A stretch of 64,000 bases of DNA from Tenacibaculum discolor (GTDB taxonomy: Bacteria > Bacteroidota > Bacteroidia > Flavobacteriales > Flavobacteriaceae): assembly GCF_003664185.1 (NCBI RefSeq), contig NZ_RCCS01000004.1, positions 496,001 to 560,000 of the forward strand, written 5' to 3'. A model generated the notes under the pieces. The model worked only from the letters and a program-made list of their open reading frames with translations, ran no database searches and was not told where the DNA came from. Position numbers and translations under genes: made by a program. Position 1 is the first letter of the stretch. Each line of letters opens with the position of its first letter. Below, one piece after another: positions 37,801 to 46,128 of this stretch.

Positions 37801-39291
37801 TTAGTCAACACCCTGAGCGTCGCTAATGATTCTATCAATAAATTCAGTTTTTATATATAATTGTCTTGCTAAGTTGTAGAGCACATCAACTTCAGAAGCG
37901 TCTATACTTCCATCAGCATAAGAAATAATAGATAAATCTCTTAGAATATTTAGTTTTTGCATTACAGAAATTACAATATCTAACTCTTTGGCTAGCGCCA
38001 TAATCTCATCAATAATATCTTGCTCTGTTAACCCTTTAATGGTTAACATACATTGAGCAAAAACCGATGGTGACACAACACTACTCAATGCTTGTATTTC
38101 AGAATCATCCACAACACCATCTGCCTTTGAAATCATATAACCTCCTAAGAACATAAAGCGTTGAATTTTTTCTGAGTGTTCAGTTTCTTTTCCTAAATCT
38201 TCTGGCTCCATCAACGACATAATTCGCTGTATTTCTAACTCCATTGCCTCCTCTGTTATTTCTCCATTAATTGCTGGATTAAATAACTCATATGTCTTAC
38301 TCTTATTAAACAACTCTAATGCTTTAATACGAAGTGGACTGAATGGGTGACTACTGTACCAATCTGAAGGATCGTGCGTGTCGTCATTTAAAACTTCTTC
38401 TAAATCTGAAAATTGATTAATGTATTCGTTCAATTTAAAATCTAAAGAATTAGAAGTTACTCCCGATGATAGCTTAAAGAATGTTCTTGCAGCTGCTTCA
38501 AAACTCTTACAACATAATAAACCTGCTCTATCGGCACTAATTTCAGCGTTACGATTCCATGCATATAACTTCATGGCATGAATTGGCGCCAAGTCGTTTG
38601 CTCCTTCGTCTAAAATATGTTTTACTGGATAATTAAAGTGCTCGAATAATACATGCCCAATTTCATGTCCAATAACAAAAGCTAATTCGTCTTTTGTAAA
38701 ACGCTCTAAAATTCCTGAAGTTAAAATGATGTATAATTTATCTTCATCTGGTGGATAACATGAAGCGTTGAATTTATCTTCTTGATACACGAAAAACTCA
38801 ATATCTGCTTTTAGTTTCAATACCTCTTTACAATGATTTCCAATTTCATGAAGTACAGGAGCTAACATTTTTGTTAATCTTAAACTTGACTTTAACAGGT
38901 GTCTTCTCGACTTGAAAACGGGGTTATTTTCCTTTATTCTTTCCAAGGTTTTTTGAATCAACTCATCTTCTTGAAACTTTAAAACATAATCTCGATCACC
39001 GTCATAAACCAAAGCATTTAAATCAATTTCAGCTCTAGAATTATCGTATACCTCTTGAATGTTTTCAGTAATATTTTTAAGATTTAACTCGTTAATTTCT
39101 TCAATACGTTTTGTGTATTGTTCTGCTAATTCTTTTGCTATATTTTGAAAATGAACACTTGCTTGATGGATTAAATCGTTGTCACCATTTTGTTGAGCAA
39201 GATTCAAATCTTCCATCATTTTATTTTGCGCTTGAGTTAACGCTTCTTGATGCTCTTTTTCTAATTCTGATAATGTGGTAGATTGGTACAT
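37801..39291 (-). CDS. M48-type zinc metallopeptidase with TerB-like C-terminus
   Basis: 496 aa, no membrane helix or signal peptide. A charged coiled-coil-like N-terminus (1-75) is followed by the M48 catalytic site FVIGHEIGHVLFEH (near 210) and the third zinc ligand in NRNAEISADRAGLLC. The C-terminal ~110 residues, FMFLGGYMISKADGVVDDSE, resemble a TerB-like tellurite-resistance fold (acidic helical bundle). It is the last gene of a leftward group of four with three proteins of unknown function. Cytosolic, peptide or protein substrate unknown. Confidence 0.82.
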   Translation of the reverse strand: MYQSTTLSELEKEHQEALTQAQNKMMEDLNLAQQNGDNDLIHQASVHFQNIAKELAEQYTKRIEEINELNLKNITENIQEVYDNSRAEIDLNALVYDGDRDYVLKFQEDELIQKTLERIKENNPVFKSRRHLLKSSLRLTKMLAPVLHEIGNHCKEVLKLKADIEFFVYQEDKFNASCYPPDEDKLYIILTSGILERFTKDELAFVIGHEIGHVLFEHFNYPVKHILDEGANDLAPIHAMKLYAWNRNAEISADRAGLLCCKSFEAAARTFFKLSSGVTSNSLDFKLNEYINQFSDLEEVLNDDTHDPSDWYSSHPFSPLRIKALELFNKSKTYELFNPAINGEITEEAMELEIQRIMSLMEPEDLGKETEHSEKIQRFMFLGGYMISKADGVVDDSEIQALSSVVSPSVFAQCMLTIKGLTEQDIIDEIMALAKELDIVISVMQKLNILRDLSIISYADGSIDASEVDVLYNLARQLYIKTEFIDRIISDAQGVD

Positions 39292-39304
39292 ACTTTTTTC
39301 TTTT

Positions 39305-40465
39305 TTAAGCTCCTACTGGAACTGTTGAGTTAGACAGTTTTAGTAATCTTCCTTTTAGGTCAAAAATTCCTAAAATTTGATCCTCTCCTTTTTTCGCAAC
39401 GATATTGTTTCCTGATACCTCAACCTCATATCCTTTTTGAACTAAATAGCAAAACAATGCGTGCTTATGTTCAAAGTCCATACGAGTTGTTGTTTTTGAA
39501 AAATGTGAACAAATTAAAGCCGGAATATTTATCTCTTTTTCATCCACTACATCAGTATATAGCAATACATATACAGTTAGCCCTTTAAAAGGCAATGGAG
39601 CATAGCAACTTGCCTGATTTACCCCAGTTGCTACAAATGAGAAGTAATGACCAGGATCGTGTTCTGTTTCTATTTTTGATGAAAGTAAATCTTCTATCCC
39701 ATGTCTCTCTCCTAGAGCTTTCATTTGTAATGAAGCTTCTAAAAATTGTTCTGGAATACCACTTTGTTTATTTGCCCATGCCCACAACCATGATTGCTCA
39801 TTATGAGAATATGTTCCTAATACTTGCATTTTAAAGGTAAGATCTCCATAAGTTACCGTTCCTTGAAGCATATCACAAGTCCAAGGTAAATCTTCAACTA
39901 TATCAGCTAAGTTATCTTGCTTTTCAAAAGCTAAAGCTACATATTGATTGTGCAACTGAGGCAAACTTAATTTTATAGTGTTATCTACCTTTCCTCCTGC
40001 AATATTATTTGGGTTTTCATTACTTTCAACACTAGCTTCGCTTCCTGCAAATTCTTCTAAATGAGTTTCTAAAAGATGTACAATTCTTTCTGTTTTCTCT
40101 TCCACCTTATCAGCATTCATAATTGGGCTGTGATTAATGGTTAAAATACCATCTACAAAAGTGATTGCTCTTTCTAAATTATGCTCGTTGTTTTCATTAA
40201 CAATCTTTACTTCTTTTAATCCATTTTTTAGCAACTCCCCTCCAATTTCATCAATATTAACTGCTTTAATAGCTTCAATTAACGGTTGAAAATATATTTT
40301 TGGAAACGTATCATTGTAAAGGTGTGAAAACTTATCTTCTACCAGTGTATCCCATGCTATGTTTAGTGATACGTTAAACCCTGCCTTATTGTTTATTACC
40401 GTTTCTAATGCTGGAAATGATTCGTTTTTAAACGTTTGAACTGCTCTTTTTTCTTTAAGACCCAT
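39305..40465 (-). CDS. Two-domain hypothetical protein (N-terminal domain shared with 41161-41571)
   Basis: 386 aa, soluble. Residues 1-130 (MGLKEKRAVQTFKNESFPAL) are clearly paralogous to the 136-aa protein encoded two genes upstream; both share the pattern YFQPLIxA and the motif LxxNHSPIxNADKVxxxT. Residues about 160-386 (LGTYSHNEQSWLWAWANKQS, FSFVATGVNQASCYAPLP) resemble the domain known to me as DUF6882. Function unknown. It is 13 bases upstream of the M48 peptidase in the same direction; the peptidase could act on it, but that is speculation. Confidence 0.65.
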   Translation of the reverse strand: MGLKEKRAVQTFKNESFPALETVINNKAGFNVSLNIAWDTLVEDKFSHLYNDTFPKIYFQPLIEAIKAVNIDEIGGELLKNGLKEVKIVNENNEHNLERAITFVDGILTINHSPIMNADKVEEKTERIVHLLETHLEEFAGSEASVESNENPNNIAGGKVDNTIKLSLPQLHNQYVALAFEKQDNLADIVEDLPWTCDMLQGTVTYGDLTFKMQVLGTYSHNEQSWLWAWANKQSGIPEQFLEASLQMKALGERHGIEDLLSSKIETEHDPGHYFSFVATGVNQASCYAPLPFKGLTVYVLLYTDVVDEKEINIPALICSHFSKTTTRMDFEHKHALFCYLVQKGYEVEVSGNNIVAKKGEDQILGIFDLKGRLLKLSNSTVPVGA

Positions 40466-40485
40466 TTTTTAATAATTTTATTATT

Positions 40486-41127
40486 CTACAATACTTTTTC
40501 TATCTTTTCAATAAAAAGATTCTCTAATTCTTTTGGCAATACTTTAGTAATTTCAATACCAATTTTTAAAACATTTCCTTCTTTACTTACTTGTAATGTT
40601 TCTGTGTTAGTAATAACAACAGCTTCTATCTCTTTCCATGCTGCTAACCCCATTTCATCCTCTATTATTAACTGTTTTGCTTTTAATAAGCTTGCAATAA
40701 CATCTTTACAATTTAATCGAGCGTTTGCTTCTTGTAATGCTGGTTTTTCAAATGATAAATTAATCGTTGCCTCTAACAAAGGCTCTTGCTCAAGAGTCCA
40801 TCTTCTTAATTGTAAAACACTTATGGGATCTTCTCCTAAAGGACGGCTAATATTTCCTTTCGATAATGAAACCGCTATTTTTTTAGGATGCTTAATTCGT
40901 AAAACAGATACCTCTTGAAGATCGAAAAACAACACTTCTTGTTCTTCGGTTTTCATACACACAAATGTTTGATATTCTTCTTTGGTGATGTCTACTATAA
41001 AGCCTTTTACATAAAGTCCGTTTTTTAGTGATAAAGCAATTTTTAATTGCTTTTTTTCTCTAAACAGACCCTGAATTATAGCTGCTGGTGATTGCGCTTT
41101 AAATTGATTGATATAATCTGTTTCCAT
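40486..41127 (-). CDS. Hypothetical protein with possible Sm-like N-terminal fold
   Basis: 213 aa, soluble, acidic. Near residues 28-77 the order LKIALSLKNGLYVKGFIVDI then VLFFDLQEVSVLRI follows the hydrophobic-NG-x-x-x-x-G rhythm of an Sm/LSm beta-barrel; this is a pattern impression, not a proven homology. The C-terminal part is helical. It lies between the two genes that share an N-terminal domain, probably in one leftward operon. Confidence 0.5.
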   Translation of the reverse strand: METDYINQFKAQSPAAIIQGLFREKKQLKIALSLKNGLYVKGFIVDITKEEYQTFVCMKTEEQEVLFFDLQEVSVLRIKHPKKIAVSLSKGNISRPLGEDPISVLQLRRWTLEQEPLLEATINLSFEKPALQEANARLNCKDVIASLLKAKQLIIEDEMGLAAWKEIEAVVITNTETLQVSKEGNVLKIGIEITKVLPKELENLFIEKIEKVL

Positions 41128-41160
41128 AGCAATTTTTATTTTTTAGTATGAATTACTAGA

Positions 41161-41571
41161 CTATAAGTTGTTTTCTAATAAATCAACAAGTGCATCTGTT
41201 CTGTCTTGAACTTTATCTGCATTTAAAATTGGACTATGATTTACTTGTAAAACTCCTTCTTCAAAGGTGTAAGCATGCGTTGGGTTGTGATGATCGTCTT
41301 TATTGGTAATAACCACTTTTTTTAACGATTCTGTCAATGCTTCTTTCCCCATATCATCTGTAGTTATGGCAGAAAAAGCATCAATAAGTGGTTGGAAGTA
41401 AATTTTAGGATAACTATCATCATATAAGTGTAAAAACTTATCTTCAAACATGGTTTCCCACTCTACATCAATTGTTACATCAAAACCTGCTGCGTCGTTT
41501 ATTTGTTGTTTTAAAGCAGGGTATTTTTCTTCTTGAAAAGTTTTTGTGAATCTTTTTTCTTTAAGTCCCAT
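41161..41571 (-). CDS. Single-domain paralogue of the 386-aa protein
   Basis: 136 aa, soluble, acidic (MGLKEKRFTKTFQEEKYPAL). It matches residues 1-135 of the protein at 39305-40465 across its whole length, including FEDKFLHLYDDSYPKIYFQP and VNHSPILNADKV. Thus either a stand-alone domain or a duplicate that lost the second domain. First gene of the leftward M48 cluster. Confidence 0.6.
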   Translation of the reverse strand: MGLKEKRFTKTFQEEKYPALKQQINDAAGFDVTIDVEWETMFEDKFLHLYDDSYPKIYFQPLIDAFSAITTDDMGKEALTESLKKVVITNKDDHHNPTHAYTFEEGVLQVNHSPILNADKVQDRTDALVDLLENNL

Positions 41572-41663
41572 ATGATTGTTTTTTTAAGGTTATTTTCTAT
41601 TATTCACCTCAAAACTACATGGAACTTTAGCGCTATTTTAATGAGTTTTATATGTGTTACTTT

Positions 41664-42413
41664 TTATTTTGTATTCGTATTAAAATTCTCTAAAAACTGT
41701 TTTAAATATGTTTTCTTTCTTGATGATAAAGGAATTTTCTCGCCACTTGATAACTTAACTGTATTGGCACTTACTGAAGCTAAATATTTTATATTAATTA
41801 AGTGAGATTGGTGTACTCTAGCAAAGGCGTGTGTGCTTAAAATATTTTCGTAATACTTTAAGTTTCTAGCACTCATTATTTTTTTATCTGTAGTATAAAA
41901 AAACGTATAACTTCCGTCTGATTGGCAACGTACAATATCATCTACATGTAAAAAATGTTGCTCTTCGGTAGTTTTAATAAGCAATGTTTTTTGAGCCTCT
42001 TTTTTATCAAACTCGTTTATTTTGCTTAGTGCTTGCGTGTACTTTTTCTCTTTTTCAAAGTCCGCTCTAAAACGCTCTATACAAGCATTTAATTCGTCAG
42101 AATCTATAGGTTTTAATAAATAATCTACCGTATCAAACTTAATAGCTTTTATTGCAAATTCATCGTACGCTGTGGTAAATATCATTTTAAAGTTTATGGT
42201 TTCTAAGGCCTCTAATATTTGAAAAGCATTTCCTCCAATCAACTCAATATCTATAAACACCAAGTCTAAATTATTATTACTTAAAAAATCTATAGCTTCA
42301 TCTACATTATCAATTTTAGCTACAATTTCTACATCTTTTTGTGTGTATTGCAACAGTTTTGTTAATGTGTTTAGTGCATTAAACTCATCTTCTATTATAG
42401 CAGCTTTTATCAT
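41664..42413 (-). CDS. LytTR-family response regulator
   Basis: 249 aa. The receiver domain (1-120) has the acidic pair IEDEF and the phospho-acceptor Asp in DLVFIDIEL (about 55), with FTTAYDEFAIKAIKF including the Thr/Lys switch region. The LytTR DNA-binding domain (about 145-245) has HFLHVDDIVRCQSDGSYTFF and FARVHQSHLINIKYL. One base after the histidine kinase gene in the same direction, so a cognate pair. Target genes are unknown. Confidence 0.92.
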   Translation of the reverse strand: MIKAAIIEDEFNALNTLTKLLQYTQKDVEIVAKIDNVDEAIDFLSNNNLDLVFIDIELIGGNAFQILEALETINFKMIFTTAYDEFAIKAIKFDTVDYLLKPIDSDELNACIERFRADFEKEKKYTQALSKINEFDKKEAQKTLLIKTTEEQHFLHVDDIVRCQSDGSYTFFYTTDKKIMSARNLKYYENILSTHAFARVHQSHLINIKYLASVSANTVKLSSGEKIPLSSRKKTYLKQFLENFNTNTK

Positions 42414-42414
42414 T

Positions 42415-44250
42415 TTATAACTTTAATTTAAATATAACTTTTGTTCCTGATGGGTTTCCATCCTTATCGTGTAAATCTTCTATTGTAAAAGATTTTTCTT
42501 CTCCTTTATTTCTTATCTGTAGTCTTTCAATAAAAATATCGGTAGCGTGTAAATCTTTTGCTATTTTTTCTTGACTCTTTTTTTGCTTCCTTCCTACTCC
42601 ATTATCTTCAATTTCAAAAAAAAGTTCATTTGCTGTTTTTCGAATGTTTAAGTTCAATATTCCTCCTGATTTCTTTTCTTTTAAGCCATATTCAATAGCA
42701 TTTTCAACAAAAGGTTGTAACAACATAGGAGGTACTTTTAATTGTTTTGTATCACAGTTTTCAGAAATATGTATATGATAACTAAAACTATTATTAAAAC
42801 GTAGCTGCTGTGTATCTATGTAGTTAGAAATCATAGCTAACTCTTCTTTTAAGCTAATTTCTTCTTTTCGAACATAATCAAAATTTTGTCGAATGAGTTT
42901 TGAAAACTTAGCTATATAGTTTGAAGATTTTACCGGGTTTCCTTCTAAAGTTATATTTTGAATCGCCGCTAAGGTGTTGAATATAAAATGCGGATTCATT
43001 TGAGCTCTTAGCAAACGTTGTTCTAATTTTGAAGCTTTATTAGCCGCTCTTAGTTTATTATTATATCCAAAAAACAATGCTATAATTAAAATAAGTACCA
43101 ACGATACAATTACACTAATTCCTAACCACCAATTTTGTTTGTTTATTTCTTTTTGATGGGTTAATGCTATTTCTTTTTCTTTAATTTTATAGTTTACATT
43201 AGCAAAATGAAGAAGTTTTTGGTTTTGCTTTTTACTCTTAACCACTTCTATACTATCTCGTATTATTTGATGGTTTAGGGCTTTTTGGTACTGCTTTTTA
43301 AGAATTGCTATTGATATTAGCTTATCTCGTATTTCTAATTCTTCTGAAAGGTTGTTTTTACTCTTATAGATTGACATTGCTTTGTTGTAATTCACCTCTG
43401 CCGAATCTAATTTATTGGTTACTAAAAAAAGGGTTCCTAAACCTTTGTATGGAGCTCCATTAATTGTTTTTATCTTTTGATTAAGCTTTGCTGCTCCTCG
43501 TAAAAACTTCTCTGCTTCGTCAAAACGTTTTACTTCCAAGTATGTGTACCCAATGTTATTAAAAACGCTTACAATAGTTTTTGGATCTTTAGCCGATTTA
43601 CCTATAGCCAATGCTTCTGAAAATTGTTCTAGGGCTTTATTATATTCTTTTAACATTAAATAAACCCCTGCAATATTACTTTTAATTGCTATAATTGAAT
43701 TAGGGTCGTTTGGGTCTGTAAACAATTCCTCTGACCTTTTTATATAAAACAATGCTTTTTGGTAGTCTTTTAATATAAAGTGAAGATTAAATAACTGGTT
43801 ATTTGCCTTTCCTTGTAGTCTGCTATTCTCTATTTTTTTACCTATTTCTAAAGCCTCTAATGCATACTTTTGTGCATCTTCTAATTCGTTTAGCTTCATA
43901 CAGGCGGCGCTTAGTGTTATTAAACTTCTACCCTTATTATAATCATCTTTAAGTTTTGTAAATAACTTATAGGTTTCTAAGTGTACATTTTTTGCTTCTA
44001 TTAACTTATCGTTCAGGTAAAATAGCTCTCCTTTGCTAAACAATAGTAAAGCCCTGTTTTTAGAATTTTGTTTCTTTTCTAATAAACTATCTATTTTTCT
44101 TAGCCCTTCTTTAGGCTTTTGTTGAGAAATGCTATCTATAGCAAATAAATATTCTTGTAAGTCTTTATCTATATTATCTCTCGTACAGGCGGTAAAAATA
44201 AAATAAGTGCATACAATATATATAAAGTAACTCTTCTTAAACAATGGCAT
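42415..44250 (-). CDS. Sensor histidine kinase, LytS/YehU type with TPR sensor region
   Basis: 611 aa. A lipoprotein-like N-terminus (YIVCTYFIFTACTRDN) leads into TPR repeats (about 30-330, for example AKDPKTIVSVFNNIGYTYLE). One membrane helix (WWLGISVIVSLVLILIIALF, about 375-395) follows. The His_kinase domain has LRAQMNPHFIFNTLAAIQNI (His near 420), and the HATPase domain has PPMLLQPFVENAIEYGLKE and EDNGVGR. It senses an unknown periplasmic or membrane cue and phosphorylates the LytTR regulator encoded next. The TPR-TM-LytS layout is very common in Bacteroidetes. Confidence 0.92.
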   Translation of the reverse strand: MPLFKKSYFIYIVCTYFIFTACTRDNIDKDLQEYLFAIDSISQQKPKEGLRKIDSLLEKKQNSKNRALLLFSKGELFYLNDKLIEAKNVHLETYKLFTKLKDDYNKGRSLITLSAACMKLNELEDAQKYALEALEIGKKIENSRLQGKANNQLFNLHFILKDYQKALFYIKRSEELFTDPNDPNSIIAIKSNIAGVYLMLKEYNKALEQFSEALAIGKSAKDPKTIVSVFNNIGYTYLEVKRFDEAEKFLRGAAKLNQKIKTINGAPYKGLGTLFLVTNKLDSAEVNYNKAMSIYKSKNNLSEELEIRDKLISIAILKKQYQKALNHQIIRDSIEVVKSKKQNQKLLHFANVNYKIKEKEIALTHQKEINKQNWWLGISVIVSLVLILIIALFFGYNNKLRAANKASKLEQRLLRAQMNPHFIFNTLAAIQNITLEGNPVKSSNYIAKFSKLIRQNFDYVRKEEISLKEELAMISNYIDTQQLRFNNSFSYHIHISENCDTKQLKVPPMLLQPFVENAIEYGLKEKKSGGILNLNIRKTANELFFEIEDNGVGRKQKKSQEKIAKDLHATDIFIERLQIRNKGEEKSFTIEDLHDKDGNPSGTKVIFKLKL

Positions 44251-44414
44251 TTTTCGTAATTAATTAGCCAACTAAAATAATTATATATTTTCATTTCACC
44301 TCCATATCCAGCACTTTAACAAAACGTTTATAAAATGATAGTATACGATTATAAAACACCTAAAAGCAAACACCTAATTTCTAAGATATTTGACTAAAAA
44401 ATTAAATTATACTA

Positions 44415-44867
44415 ATGAGTACAGTTGAAACTATAGAAGAAGTTATTAAAACAGGATCTTGTAATTTAACGAGTTTTGAAAAGATTGAGGAAATTTCTAA
44501 ACCAAAGGTTAGTATTGATGGGGCTTATCTTTTAATTTATAATTGGCCAGACGATCCTAGCGGTGCTAACACTACTATTCATGTTGACCTTACCTATTTA
44601 TTTATACATAACGACCAAGAATACAAAGCTGTAACAAGAACCCAATTTTATGATTTTGATGTTGCTAAGTTTGAAAACTTACCTAAAAATTACTTTATAA
44701 CTGAATATCATAAATTAGTAGAGCAAGCTTTGATATTATCTAAGCAAAAAATAGAAGAAAAAATTGAAGAGCCTTTAAGCTCTATTATTCCGTTTAGTTT
44801 TAACCGAGACGATAGTATTTTGTTAGCTATAAATGCAGGTTATTCTAGGCAAATAGATTACGTATAA
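44415..44867 (+). CDS. Hypothetical soluble protein
   Basis: 150 aa starting MSTVETIEEVIKTGSCNLTS. Acidic, no signal peptide or membrane segment, ending DDSILLAINAGYSRQIDYV. No family recognised. Divergent from the histidine kinase (164 bases apart) and followed by its own terminator at 44907-44941, so probably monocistronic. Confidence 0.6.
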   Translation: MSTVETIEEVIKTGSCNLTSFEKIEEISKPKVSIDGAYLLIYNWPDDPSGANTTIHVDLTYLFIHNDQEYKAVTRTQFYDFDVAKFENLPKNYFITEYHKLVEQALILSKQKIEEKIEEPLSSIIPFSFNRDDSILLAINAGYSRQIDYV

Positions 44868-44906
44868 GCACCAAAATTAGGTGTTGATGATTCCCCTAAC
44901 TCTCTC

Positions 44907-44941
44907 AGTTATCAATGTACATACATTGGTAACTGTTTTTT
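44907..44941 (+). terminator. Terminator of the 150-aa gene
   Basis: Arms AGTTATCAATGT / ACATTGGTAACT with a 4-base loop and then TTTTTT. Confidence 0.85.
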
Positions 44942-45794
44942 AGTTTTTTATCACAAATTCGTACAGTCTACTGCTTCCTGTTTTATCAGCTTCATCTGTT
45001 ATATAAAGAGTTGTTTCATCTTTAAAAGTAACACCTTCTTTTTGAGATATATGATTGAATGTGTGTTCTTTTACGTCTCCACTAAAAAAATCATCTCCGT
45101 TAAAATTGGTAAATACTAATACAGATTGATGTGTTAGCAAAACCACTTTTTGTTTATCTGGTGATATTGCTGCTGCCGTTATTGCACAATGAACATCACC
45201 ACAGTTTACATACTCTGATATATACTGAGCTGTATAATCACCTTTTGTAGCTGGAACTTTGTACAGCATTGTTTTTCCGTACTTATTTTTAACCCTGCTT
45301 TTTGTAAAAATATAGAGAGCACCATCTTTATAGATTAAAGATTCTGCATCAAAAAAACGGTCTTTCTTTTTTGGCGGAAACTTGGTTTGATTAGGATATG
45401 AAAACTTTATTTTTTCAACCTCAACATCACCTCCATTCAGCAAATCTTTTTCCTTAATTTTTAAAATTACTAAGTTCTTTCTTTTGTTATTATTGTTTCC
45501 AAAATCTGCGATGTAAATGTTTCCATTGTTATCAGAAGTTATGTCTTCCCAATCGTGGTTTTTTACTGATAATACTCTTTTTTGTAATACCTTACCTTGG
45601 GTACTAACTTTAAATACTTTAGCTGCATTACCACTATCGTTATGCATCCATAGCATTTTTAAATCATGGCTTTTCTCTACTCCTGAAACTTCCTTTAAAT
45701 CTTCCGATAAATAAGACACTAACTTAAGCTGCCCATAATTGGTACAACTCGTAATTAACAAAATGGTTAATAATAAGAGTATTAGCTTTTTCAT
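44940..45794 (-). CDS. Lipoprotein with beta-propeller-like fold
   Basis: 284 aa with lipoprotein signal MKKLILLLLTILLITSCTNY (Cys at 17). The mature part has repeated strand-rich blocks (LKMLWMHNDSGNAAKVF, HDWEDITSDNNGNIYIADFG, RFFDAESLIYKDGALYIFT, KEGVTFKDETTLYITDEAD), as in SdiA-regulated/NHL-type six-bladed propellers. Anchored in the periplasm or outer membrane, function unknown. No operon partner. Confidence 0.7.
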   Translation of the reverse strand: MKKLILLLLTILLITSCTNYGQLKLVSYLSEDLKEVSGVEKSHDLKMLWMHNDSGNAAKVFKVSTQGKVLQKRVLSVKNHDWEDITSDNNGNIYIADFGNNNNKRKNLVILKIKEKDLLNGGDVEVEKIKFSYPNQTKFPPKKKDRFFDAESLIYKDGALYIFTKSRVKNKYGKTMLYKVPATKGDYTAQYISEYVNCGDVHCAITAAAISPDKQKVVLLTHQSVLVFTNFNGDDFFSGDVKEHTFNHISQKEGVTFKDETTLYITDEADKTGSSRLYEFVIKN

Positions 45795-45929
45795 GTTAGA
45801 AATTTTATACCTGTAAAAATAAAAAGATTTAAGTTAAAGTTCCTTCTTCAATCGGAAACACCTCAACCCTTTATAACACAGAAACTCCTTTAACAAAAAC
45901 AACGCTATTTAGAAAAAAATTAAACTTTT

Positions 45930-45961
45930 TTTGATTTATAAACTTTCTATCTATACATTTG
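45930..45961 (+). promoter_or_regulatory. Promoter of the VasX-like locus
   Basis: TTTG (45930-45933), 20 bases, TACATTTG (45954-45961): a good match to TTTG-N19/20-TAnnTTTG. The start would be near 45968, giving a ~160-base leader before the ATG at 46129. Otherwise the 45795-46128 gap holds nothing I can name. Confidence 0.6.
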
Positions 45962-46128
45962 AGACATCGAAAAAGCATACACTTAAAAAATTGCTAACGT
46001 GCTTTTTTGAAAAATTGTAATCCAAAAAAATACAATACTCCCCCTCTGCTATAAATACTTGTAGCAGTTATTGCTATATCCATGTTTTAGCTATGTAAAG
46101 ACGTGGAAAAAAAAGAAAATAATAAACC

